64,000 nucleotides of DNA from the NCBI RefSeq assembly GCF_963668665.1, contig NZ_OY764902.1, positions 124,001 through 188,000 on the forward strand, given 5' to 3'. Position 1 is the stretch's first letter, and each line of letters starts with the position of its first letter. This document shows, one piece after another, positions 25,426 to 32,796 of the stretch. This DNA is from an uncultured Anaeromusa sp. GTDB lineage: Bacteria; Bacillota; Negativicutes; Anaeromusales; Anaeromusaceae. A program made the position numbers and the translations under genes. Below the pieces are notes generated by a model. It did no database searches and was not told the origin of the DNA. It saw only the letters and a program-made list of their open reading frames with translations.

Positions 25426-26425
25426 AGACCGAAGAAAAAGAGGGTCTATTCTTGTTTCCGTTTTGGTTCTTTGTTTTTTTCTGTTAGCTCTAGGAACTGG
25501 CATTGCAGCTTATGTACATAGCGAAGCGGCTACCGCCGCCGCCTTGAGCCGGGGAATTCAGGCGCAATATCTGGCAGAAGCAGGAATTCAGGATGGTATC
25601 GTCAAATTAGCTTCTGATAGGGCGTTTAATGGCTCGTATAGCCGTAACCTAGGCGGTGAAGGAACTTATAAAGTAAGCATTTTAGCTCGCCAGCCCTGGC
25701 GTCGTCTGTTGGTGTCTCGGGCGAATTGCCAGGGAGAAGCACGGCAGTTAGTTGTGGAAGCCGACCTTTCCTTGACGCTTTCTCGCTGCTTGCTGGCGAC
25801 GGAACGCGATTTGTTTTTGAGTGAGCAGGACTATTTGCAAGGCGTAGTTTCAGCAGGAGGAACGATACACGGCAGGCAAGGCGTTTTTGTGGATGGCCCT
25901 TGTTTAGGACAAAAAATTGAGACCGATGGGGGCGTGAGCGTGGGCGGCTGCCATCCTGCGGCAGACTTGACGGTGCCAATTCCTCCTATTGCTGGACACC
26001 GCGATGCGCCCTTGTTGTCGCCGGATCAATTTGTTAACGGCGATTTTTATTATTCCGGCACGCTGTTGCTGGTGCAGCCTTCGGTCGGTCTGGGGGCCAG
26101 CGGTACGGTTTATGTGGATGGCGATGTCTATGTACCTGCCTACTATCACTTTCGAGGTCCGTGGCTGTTGGCGGCGAGCGGCTCCATTATTGTCGGCCAT
26201 GATGCCAAACTGGAACAAGTATGGTTATGGGCCGGACAGCATTTGACAGCGGGCGACCGGGTGCAGCTTGTTGGCGGAGCTTGGAGCAAGGACTTTCTTC
26301 AGATTGGCGAACAAGCTCATTTATACGGAGCTGCGCCGCCATTATTTTCAGAGCTTCCTTCTGCTAGTGCAGATGTCTTTTTGCTTCGTTCCTGGAATAC
26401 TTACGAATTAAAGGAGGGCCTTTGA
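25415..26425 (+). CDS. PilX-like pilus assembly protein with beta-helical C-terminus
   Basis: 336 residues. A prepilin-like N-terminus (RKRGSILVSVLVLC, leader ending at G10) lacks the usual +5 glutamate (S15 instead), as in PilX-type proteins. The C-terminal two-thirds is rich in short G-x-V/I repeats (for example SAGGTIHGRQGVFVDG and GTVYVDGDVYV), suggesting a beta-helix. It overlaps the previous gene; ATG 25415 is used, with GTG 25409 or 25397 as alternatives. It could be a pilus-tip adhesin or assembly factor; function is not certain. Confidence 0.6.
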   Translation: MGCKDRRKRGSILVSVLVLCFFLLALGTGIAAYVHSEAATAAALSRGIQAQYLAEAGIQDGIVKLASDRAFNGSYSRNLGGEGTYKVSILARQPWRRLLVSRANCQGEARQLVVEADLSLTLSRCLLATERDLFLSEQDYLQGVVSAGGTIHGRQGVFVDGPCLGQKIETDGGVSVGGCHPAADLTVPIPPIAGHRDAPLLSPDQFVNGDFYYSGTLLLVQPSVGLGASGTVYVDGDVYVPAYYHFRGPWLLAASGSIIVGHDAKLEQVWLWAGQHLTAGDRVQLVGGAWSKDFLQIGEQAHLYGAAPPLFSELPSASADVFLLRSWNTYELKEGL

Positions 26426-26701
26426 ATGAATGTAAAAAACTGCATGGAAGAACTGGTCTGGAGCCATTTGGATCGCGTCTTGGATTCGTACCCTGAAAAC
26501 GTCTGCCGCTGTCCGCGCTGCCGGAATGATTTGGCGGCCTTGGCGCTGAATTTTCTGCCGCCGCGCTATGTCGCCACAGACCGTGGCGAGATTTTTACTA
26601 AAATCAGAGGGCTGGAAGCGCAATTTACGGTCGATGTGATTAGTGCAATCAGTATGGCGGCGGTTATTGTTAATAAAAATCCTCGTCATACAGAAGAGTA
26701 A
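26426..26701 (+). CDS. comFB: ComFB family protein
   Basis: 91 residues resembling late-competence protein ComFB: MEELVWSHLDRVL near the N-terminus, a cysteine cluster C27-C29-C32 (CRCPRC), the conserved LALNFLPPRYV segment, and a C-terminal helix. Recent work links ComFB-family proteins to cyclic dinucleotide binding; whether this one binds is untested. Start ATG behind AAAGGAGGG, immediately after the PilX-like gene. It lies between minor pilin genes and pilMNO, so it may gate pilus assembly by second messenger. Confidence 0.8.
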   Translation: MNVKNCMEELVWSHLDRVLDSYPENVCRCPRCRNDLAALALNFLPPRYVATDRGEIFTKIRGLEAQFTVDVISAISMAAVIVNKNPRHTEE

Positions 26702-26707
26702 AGAACT

Positions 26708-27649
26708 TTGTGGGAGCGGATGCGGCAGATTTGGCGGCGACGGAAATCTGTGGCAGCTGTGGGGTTTGAATTTGGCGCCATCCATCTAACAGTAGCGGAA
26801 CTGGGGCAAACACCTGACGGGCCGATGAGCTTACGGCAATTTGCTATTGAAGACAGGCCGCGGGGGGAGAAGGCGGTTTCTTCTCAAATAGCTGGGGAAC
26901 TTCTGCGAGATGCCATAGGCCGTAACGGTATGCAGGCAGAAGTTGCTGTGGCGGGTATTGGAGCAGAGCACTCCTATTTTCAAGTGCTTCGCTTGCCGTT
27001 TATGCCTGAAAAGGAACTCTTGGAAGCAGCGCGCTGGGAATTGCAGCCTTTTCTGGCAGAGGAGGCTAAACAGTATTATTATGATGCGGCTGTTCTGGAG
27101 AGTGATTCTGTTGCTGGGGACACCTTGGTGTTTGCTGCTGCCGCACTTAGAGAGCGTGTTGACTGGCTTGCTGCTGCAGCCGGCGAGGCGGGAATGAAGC
27201 TGGCTGCGGTGGAACCTGAAGCTGTGGCTTTCGCGCGAGCCAACGGGGAGCCTGAAGAGGCGCTTTTGGTTAAGGTGGAAGCGGAACATGCGCATTTGTG
27301 TTTTGTTCATCAAGGGATTCCTGGGGCCGTCGAAACGATAGACGGAACGGAAACAGAGCTTTCTATAGTGGAATTGGCGGCAGTCTTAACGGAAAGAACG
27401 GCGGCTTATCAGGCTTTGCATGCGGAGTATCCTCTGCAAAGCATTTATTTAGGCGGCGAACTTCTAGAGAAAGAGGCGTTAGGACGAGTTGCAGCCAAAC
27501 AGACTGGGTTGCCTGTGCTGCAGAATGCTTGCTGGCAGCAGGTAACCGCGGCGCCTCTTTTTGACAAGTCGTTTTTAGAGAAGGCGGCTCCGGCCTTATC
27601 TCTTAGCATCGGTTTGGCCATGAGGGGGGTCCAAAGTGGTTTGCGTTAA
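26708..27649 (+). CDS. pilM: PilM-like actin-fold pilus assembly protein
   Basis: 313 residues of an FtsA/PilM-type ATPase fold: the N-terminal VAAVGFEFGAIHLTVAEL resembles the phosphate-1 strand pair, and LPFMPEKELLEAARWELQPFL matches the PilM conserved helix. PilM is cytoplasmic and binds the N-terminus of PilN. The start is uncertain: TTG 26708 has only a weak site, while ATG 26720 has a GGGAG only about 3 nt before it. It overlaps pilN by 14 nt. Confidence 0.78.
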   Translation: MWERMRQIWRRRKSVAAVGFEFGAIHLTVAELGQTPDGPMSLRQFAIEDRPRGEKAVSSQIAGELLRDAIGRNGMQAEVAVAGIGAEHSYFQVLRLPFMPEKELLEAARWELQPFLAEEAKQYYYDAAVLESDSVAGDTLVFAAAALRERVDWLAAAAGEAGMKLAAVEPEAVAFARANGEPEEALLVKVEAEHAHLCFVHQGIPGAVETIDGTETELSIVELAAVLTERTAAYQALHAEYPLQSIYLGGELLEKEALGRVAAKQTGLPVLQNACWQQVTAAPLFDKSFLEKAAPALSLSIGLAMRGVQSGLR

Positions 27650-28163
27650 CTTTCTGCCGCTAGCTCAACGCGGCGGCCGGGATCGGTTACAAAAATTAGT
27701 ATGGTTTCTTACAGGTGTTTTTTTTGTTTTGGCAATGACTTTAAGCTTTTTTTATTTCTGCCTGTTGCAACGGCAAGAAGAAAAATGGCAGCAGGCTTGG
27801 AATCACTATCAGCTGTTGCTGCCGGTGGAGGCGTCCCGACGAGAAGAAGCACAGTTGCAGGAGCAAATTGAAAGCAAAGGGCGCCGTGTGCAGCAGGTCC
27901 TGCAGAGGAGCCTTCCTTGGGGCTCTGCCTTAGAAACTATTGGACAGAGGCTGCCGCCGCAAGTCTGGTTGCAGGAAATCAGTGCTGAAGCAGGCGGTCA
28001 ATTGCGCTTAAAGGGGATGGCGCTTACGCAACGGGATTTAGTGGCTTTTATGAAGAATCTAGAGAACCAGCCGTCATTTAGCGGCCTAAGCCTAGGTTTG
28101 GTAGAGGCGGATGAGCAGAGGTTGGATCATTTTGAATTGTCGTTACGTTTTAAAGGGAGATGA
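27636..28163 (+). CDS. pilN: PilN-like pilus assembly protein
   Basis: 175 residues: a short cytoplasmic N-terminus with the PilM-binding type VNFLPLAQR motif, one transmembrane helix (about 22-46), a coiled coil (about 50-90) and a ferredoxin-like periplasmic domain. It starts at GTG 27636 inside pilM and its stop overlaps the pilO start, so pilM, pilN and pilO form a coupled alignment-complex unit. Confidence 0.82.
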   Translation: MVCVNFLPLAQRGGRDRLQKLVWFLTGVFFVLAMTLSFFYFCLLQRQEEKWQQAWNHYQLLLPVEASRREEAQLQEQIESKGRRVQQVLQRSLPWGSALETIGQRLPPQVWLQEISAEAGGQLRLKGMALTQRDLVAFMKNLENQPSFSGLSLGLVEADEQRLDHFELSLRFKGR

Positions 28164-28720
28164 AGGTTCCCTTGCTTTCTTTTTATCGTTTTTGGCAGAA
28201 CCAGTCTTTGTTGCGTAAATCAGGTGCTTTTTTGGTGAGTGTTTTTCTTTTGTTTATGGGAATTGTTTTTTCTTATATTATGCCATGCCGCGAGCGGCTG
28301 CTGGCGTTGGAAGCGCAAACCAGGCAGCAAGAAGAAAAAAACGAACAATTGGAGAAGTATGGCTTGCAGGATCAACGTTCCAGGAAACTGTTGTTGCAAG
28401 AAAAGCATGTGTTGCTGCAGCAGAAACTACCACCGGGGCCGGAGGTGGGCTCGTTTTTGCTGGAGGTGGAGCAGGCGGCGCGAGATTCCGGGGTAGCGAT
28501 TGTGCAGGTGCGTCCTAGAGAGGTGCAACAAGAGGCCTCATGGCTTCAGCTTCCTGTGGAATTGGCGGCGCACGGCTCGTTTCAAAATATGCAGCTTTTT
28601 TTGACGTCCCTGGGAAAACTGAATCGGTTGGCAGTATTGCAAAGCCTGGTTTTGCAGGATCAGCAAGAAAATGTGCAAGCAAAGCTTACTATTACTATAT
28701 ACTGTGATAAAGAGAATTGA
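28160..28720 (+). CDS. pilO: PilO-like pilus assembly protein
   Basis: 186 residues: an N-terminal transmembrane helix (about 20-42), a coiled coil (about 45-95) and a periplasmic ferredoxin-like domain with the PilO-like LPVELAAHGSFQNMQLFL segment. It pairs with PilN in the inner-membrane alignment complex. ATG 28160 overlaps the pilN stop; aroC starts 24 nt downstream, so transcription probably continues into shikimate genes. No pilP, secretin, pilB, pilC or pilD is in the window. Confidence 0.8.
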   Translation: MKVPLLSFYRFWQNQSLLRKSGAFLVSVFLLFMGIVFSYIMPCRERLLALEAQTRQQEEKNEQLEKYGLQDQRSRKLLLQEKHVLLQQKLPPGPEVGSFLLEVEQAARDSGVAIVQVRPREVQQEASWLQLPVELAAHGSFQNMQLFLTSLGKLNRLAVLQSLVLQDQQENVQAKLTITIYCDKEN

Positions 28721-28744
28721 AGCATAAAGCAGGAGGGCGCGATC

Positions 28745-29899
28745 ATGATACGGTATTTGACTGCGGGAGAATCACATGGACCATCTTTGACGGTGATTAT
28801 GGAAGGAGTGCCCGCAGGGGTAAAGCTGGAAGAGAAGTTGCTGCAACAAGAGATGGCGCGTCGGCAACAGGGCGTAGGTCGCGGCGGCAGGATGGCGATA
28901 GAAACCGATACAGTCCGGGTTACGTCAGGCGTGCGCTTTGGGGAAACCCTAGGTTCGCCTTTGACTTTGGTGGTGGAGAACCGGGATCATGCCAATTGGT
29001 TGGATAGAATGGCGCCTTTCGGGGCCCCCGCAGGGGAAGCGGTTACTGCCGTGCGGCCTGGGCATGCGGATCTAACTGGCGTATTAAAGTATGACCGTCA
29101 GGATGCGCGCGATATTCTGGAACGAGCCAGCGCTAGAGAAACGGCAGCGCGCGTAGCGGCCGGCGGGGTATGCAAACAGCTTTTAGCAGCCTTAGGCGTC
29201 CAGGTGCGTTCTCATGTTGTCAATTTAGGCGGCGTGGAATCACCGTTGCAAGGTATGGAGGCTTTTCAGGCTTGGCGGCAGCCGGATTCGCAGACAGCTT
29301 GTCTGGATGAGGCGGCTTCGCTGGCTATGAAACAGAGAGTAGCAGAGGCGCAGAGCACAGGCGATACCCTAGGCGGCGTGATCGAGGTCTTTGCAGACGG
29401 ACTGTGGGCGGGACTTGGCACCTATGCCCAAGGAGATCGGCGCTTGGATGCGCGTTTGGCGGCGGCCATGGTTTCGATTCCCGCCATTAAAGGCGTTGAG
29501 TTTGGCGAAGGCTTCCAATATGCAAACTTGTCTGGAAGCCAAGCGCATGATGAAATTTTTCATGCTGACCCTAAAGGCTTTTTTCGCCGCACCAATCATG
29601 CCGGTGGTTTAGAAGGCGGCATGAGCAACGGGGAAGTGTTGTGGCTGCGCCTCGTAATGAAGCCGATTCCCACGTTAATGCAGCCTTTGGCGACGGTGGA
29701 TTTGCGGACTAAGGCGGCCGTAGACGCCTGCAAGGAACGCAGCGATGTCTGTGCTGTGCCGGCAGCGGCAGTAGTGGCGGAAGCCATGCTGGCCATTACT
29801 TTGGCGCAGGTAATTAGCGAGCAATTTGGCGGCGATTGTTTCCAGGACCTAAAACACAACATCGCAGCTTATAAACGGCGTTTGGAGCAGCGAGCATGA
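28745..29899 (+). CDS. aroC: Chorismate synthase
   Basis: It converts 5-enolpyruvylshikimate 3-phosphate to chorismate using reduced FMN. 384 residues; family signatures GESHGPSL near the N-terminus, GRGGRMAIE, RPGHADLTGVLKY, the ERASARETAARVAAG block and a late DLRTKAAVDACKERSD stretch. Start ATG behind GCAGGAGGG. Overlaps aroK by 4 nt. EPSP synthase (aroA), which makes its substrate, is not in this window. Confidence 0.96.
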   Translation: MIRYLTAGESHGPSLTVIMEGVPAGVKLEEKLLQQEMARRQQGVGRGGRMAIETDTVRVTSGVRFGETLGSPLTLVVENRDHANWLDRMAPFGAPAGEAVTAVRPGHADLTGVLKYDRQDARDILERASARETAARVAAGGVCKQLLAALGVQVRSHVVNLGGVESPLQGMEAFQAWRQPDSQTACLDEAASLAMKQRVAEAQSTGDTLGGVIEVFADGLWAGLGTYAQGDRRLDARLAAAMVSIPAIKGVEFGEGFQYANLSGSQAHDEIFHADPKGFFRRTNHAGGLEGGMSNGEVLWLRLVMKPIPTLMQPLATVDLRTKAAVDACKERSDVCAVPAAAVVAEAMLAITLAQVISEQFGGDCFQDLKHNIAAYKRRLEQRA

Positions 29900-30444
29900 G
29901 ACGCAATCTTGTTCTAATTGGCTTTATGGGAACTGGCAAGACTACGATTGGTAGGATTTTAGCGGCAAGACTTGGCTACCCTTTCGTTGACAGCGATCGT
30001 AAATTAGAAAGCCAGGAAGGAAAAAGCATTTCCGAGATTTTCGAGCAAGCAGGCGAAGAAGTTTTTCGCGGCAAGGAAAAGGAAATGATTGCTCGCCTGT
30101 CGCGCTATACAGGCACCGTCATTGCTACCGGCGGCGGTGTGGTTCTGGACGAGGAGAATGTAAAGCGCTTGCGGCGCAATGGAATTTTGGTTTTACTCCA
30201 AGCCTCGCCGGAAGTTATTTTGGAGCGTACCGGCCGACGTCAAAGTCGCCCGTTGCTAGCGGTAGAAGAACGGGAAGAACGCGTGCGCTCCTTGTTGACC
30301 CAGCGTGAAGAGGTATATACGCAAGCAGCAGACGTAGTTATTGATACAAGCGAATGCGGGCCGCAGGAAATAGCGGAAAAAATAGTGGAGTTTGTAAGGC
30401 AAGGAGGCTGGTTGCGTGGACATCGTAGAAGTGGTCACCGGTGA
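29896..30444 (+). CDS. aroK: Shikimate kinase
   Basis: It phosphorylates shikimate at the 3-hydroxyl. 182 residues with the Walker A loop GFMGTGKTT at 8-16, the shikimate-binding VDSDRKLE (DxD) and GGGVVLDEEN, and the lid arginine region TGRRQSRPLL. The ATGA overlap with aroC and the 29-nt overlap with aroB indicate tight coupling. Confidence 0.95.
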   Translation: MRRNLVLIGFMGTGKTTIGRILAARLGYPFVDSDRKLESQEGKSISEIFEQAGEEVFRGKEKEMIARLSRYTGTVIATGGGVVLDEENVKRLRRNGILVLLQASPEVILERTGRRQSRPLLAVEEREERVRSLLTQREEVYTQAADVVIDTSECGPQEIAEKIVEFVRQGGWLRGHRRSGHR

Positions 30445-31507
30445 AAGAAGGTACGAGATTCATATTGCAGCCGGAGTGTTGGGACAATTACCGGCTTTGT
30501 GCTCGCAAGCGGCCTTAAAGGCGGGAAAAACGCTGGTGGTGACAGATGAGAATGTGCGGCCTTTATATGGCGAGGCCGTGAAAAACGTATTAGAGGCGGC
30601 GGGCTGGCAAGTACGCTTGGCTGTGGTTCCGGCCGGTGAAAGTGCCAAAACCTTCGCTTGGGCCCAACGGCTGTATGATGAAGCGCTGCTGGCGGGAATT
30701 GACCGAAAGCGGCCTATTATGGCCTTAGGCGGCGGTGTTGTAGGGGATCTGGCGGGATTTGTGGCGGCTACGTTTTTACGGGGGGTTCCTTTTGTGCAGC
30801 TGCCGACGACCTTATTGGCGCAGGTGGATTCCAGCGTGGGCGGCAAAGTCGCGGTGAACCATCCGCAGGGCAAGAATCTGATCGGTGCCTTCTATCAGCC
30901 GCATTTGGTAGCGGCGGATGTGGCGACCCTAGATACCCTGCCAGAACGCGAATGGGCCGGCGGCTTGGCGGAGGTCGTGAAGTACGGAGCGATTTTTGAC
31001 GCGTCGTTTCTGGAATGGCTGGAGAAGCATGCGGAGGCTTTGCGTCAAAAGAGCTGCGCAGAAATAGAATACGTTATTGGCGTTTGCTGTCGCCATAAAG
31101 CGGCGATTGTAGCGGAAGACGAGAAGGAAACAGGCCGGAGAGCGCTTTTGAATTTTGGCCATACGATGGGCCACGCCTTGGAAAGCGCTACTGGCTTTGC
31201 ACAGTATATTCACGGCGAAGCGGTGGCGATTGGCATGATCGGAGCGGCTTACTTGGGAGAACTCTGCGGCGTGACGGCTCCGGGAACATGTGAACGGCTG
31301 GAGCGCATTTTAAAAGCCATTGCTCTTCCCATACGGAGCACGGTATGTTCTGCTGAGCAATTGGCGCCGCTTTTAATGCATGATAAAAAAGTGGCTGAAG
31401 GGACGCTGCACTGGGTGTTGCTGCAGGAAGCTGGAACGGCTTTAGTGACTAAGCAAGTAACTGAGGCGGATGTACTAGCGGCATTATGTTATATTTGTGG
31501 TGAATGA
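30416..31507 (+). CDS. aroB: 3-dehydroquinate synthase
   Basis: It cyclises DAHP to 3-dehydroquinate, using NAD and a divalent metal. 363 residues; the NAD loop GGGVVGDLAGFVAATF, the metal and active-site stretch around AEVVKYGAI, and the histidines of NFGHTMGHALE are present. GTG 30416 lies inside the end of aroK, about 10 nt after AAGGAGG. Last gene of the aromatic operon, followed by a strong terminator. Confidence 0.96.
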   Translation: MDIVEVVTGERRYEIHIAAGVLGQLPALCSQAALKAGKTLVVTDENVRPLYGEAVKNVLEAAGWQVRLAVVPAGESAKTFAWAQRLYDEALLAGIDRKRPIMALGGGVVGDLAGFVAATFLRGVPFVQLPTTLLAQVDSSVGGKVAVNHPQGKNLIGAFYQPHLVAADVATLDTLPEREWAGGLAEVVKYGAIFDASFLEWLEKHAEALRQKSCAEIEYVIGVCCRHKAAIVAEDEKETGRRALLNFGHTMGHALESATGFAQYIHGEAVAIGMIGAAYLGELCGVTAPGTCERLERILKAIALPIRSTVCSAEQLAPLLMHDKKVAEGTLHWVLLQEAGTALVTKQVTEADVLAALCYICGE

Positions 31508-31514
31508 AAAACAA

Positions 31515-31557
31515 AAATACTCTTGGTTGGAGAATTTTCAACCAAGAGTATTTTTTT
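31515..31557 (+). terminator. Terminator of the aromatic/pilus operon
   Basis: A perfect 15-bp stem (31515-31529 with 31539-31553), 9-nt loop, and a T run to 31557. Confidence 0.92.
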
Positions 31558-31599
31558 ATTGCTATTGTGGGAGGAATTTTTCTTTATAAGTGGAATCAT

Positions 31600-31633
31600 T
31601 TTAAATGTTTGTAATTATAGTTGTATAAACAAC
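31600..31633 (+). promoter_or_regulatory. Putative promoter and operator of the efflux operon
   Basis: TTTAAA (31600-31605) and TATAAA (31624-31629) with 18-bp spacing. The -10 is embedded in a perfect palindrome GTTGT-ATAA-ACAAC (31620-31633), the kind of site a TetR- or MarR-type repressor could use. No such regulator gene is in the window. Confidence 0.4.
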
Positions 31634-31644
31634 ATAGATGAGAA

Positions 31645-32796
31645 GTGGGAGTTGAAGCAAGGGTGACACGGAAGAAAAAGATACTTACAGTCACGGTTCT
31701 AGTTGTAGTCGTATTGTCCGCGATCATTGGCTTTCGTATCTACAGCAATATTTCAGCGAATAAAGAGCGTGCGGCTCGCATGGCCCAGGGGAAAATACCC
31801 AATGTTACGACTGCTGTAGTTGGACGCCAAAATTTGCAGCCGGTACTGATTTTTTCGGGCAGTTTGGAGCCTGTCTGGAATGCAGACGTATCCGCGAAGG
31901 TGGATGGCCGTCTTGATCGCGTGCTCGTAGAAGAAGGCGATCTGGTAGCCGCGGGAACCTTGCTGGCGCAAATGGATACGGCGGAGCTGGAAGCGCAGGT
32001 TATTCAGGCGGAAGGAAACCTGTTGTCGAAGAAAGCGGATTTAGAACAGGCGAGGCTGGATTTGCAGCGCATGGAATCTTTGTCGGAACAAGGCGCTGTG
32101 TCAGTTTCCTCTTTGGATACGGCTAGGACGAAGCGCGACTTGGCTATCGGCCAGGTACGTTCTTATGAGGGAAGTTTGGCTTTAGCCAAGGCTAAACTGG
32201 ATCATACTCAGGTCCGGTCTCCTAAGGGCGGTGTAATTACCAAGCGTTTTTTGCAGTCTGGAGGCTATACCAAACTGGGCACAGCTATTGTAACGGTGGC
32301 CGATTTAACGTCTCTGCTGGCAAAGGTAACCGTCGGTGAAGCGCAGGTAAGCGATGTTGCTGTGGGGAAGAAAGTGTCTGTGCGGATAGAGGCTTTGGGG
32401 AATCAAATCTTTGAGGGAGTTATTGTGCGTGTGTCGCCCTCGGCGGCGACGGCTTCCCGGGCCTTTATGGCGGAAATTGAGATTTCGAATCCTACAGGGA
32501 TATTGAAGCCGGGCATGTTCGCTAAGGCGGAAGTGACAGGCGCGGCGCACCCCAATGCCTTGGTTGTGCCTGAAAGCGCTTTAGTTATGAGGGAAGACCA
32601 AAAAACGGTATATGTGGTTAATGCTGAAAGAAGGGTGCAGCAGCGCTTGTTGAAAACCGGTTATATTGGCGGCGGCTGGGCTGAAATTTTGGAAGGCTTG
32701 CAAGAGGGAGAACAAATTGTGGTTTCCGGTCAGAATAAACTGCGTGACGGAGCGAGAATTGACGCAGGCGATAGTGAAGCGGAGGCCGCAAAATGA
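31645..32796 (+). CDS. RND efflux periplasmic adaptor (membrane fusion protein)
   Basis: 383 residues of the HlyD/AcrA-type family that bridges an RND pump to an outer-membrane channel. N-terminal membrane anchor (about 11-31), a split lipoyl-like domain (VSAKVDGRLDRVLVEEGDLVAAG), an alpha-hairpin coiled coil (about 110-185), and beta-barrel domains. The start could be GTG 31645 or GTG 31663. Its stop overlaps the start of the pump gene. Substrates unknown. No TolC-type gene is nearby. Confidence 0.88.
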   Translation: MGVEARVTRKKKILTVTVLVVVVLSAIIGFRIYSNISANKERAARMAQGKIPNVTTAVVGRQNLQPVLIFSGSLEPVWNADVSAKVDGRLDRVLVEEGDLVAAGTLLAQMDTAELEAQVIQAEGNLLSKKADLEQARLDLQRMESLSEQGAVSVSSLDTARTKRDLAIGQVRSYEGSLALAKAKLDHTQVRSPKGGVITKRFLQSGGYTKLGTAIVTVADLTSLLAKVTVGEAQVSDVAVGKKVSVRIEALGNQIFEGVIVRVSPSAATASRAFMAEIEISNPTGILKPGMFAKAEVTGAAHPNALVVPESALVMREDQKTVYVVNAERRVQQRLLKTGYIGGGWAEILEGLQEGEQIVVSGQNKLRDGARIDAGDSEAEAAK

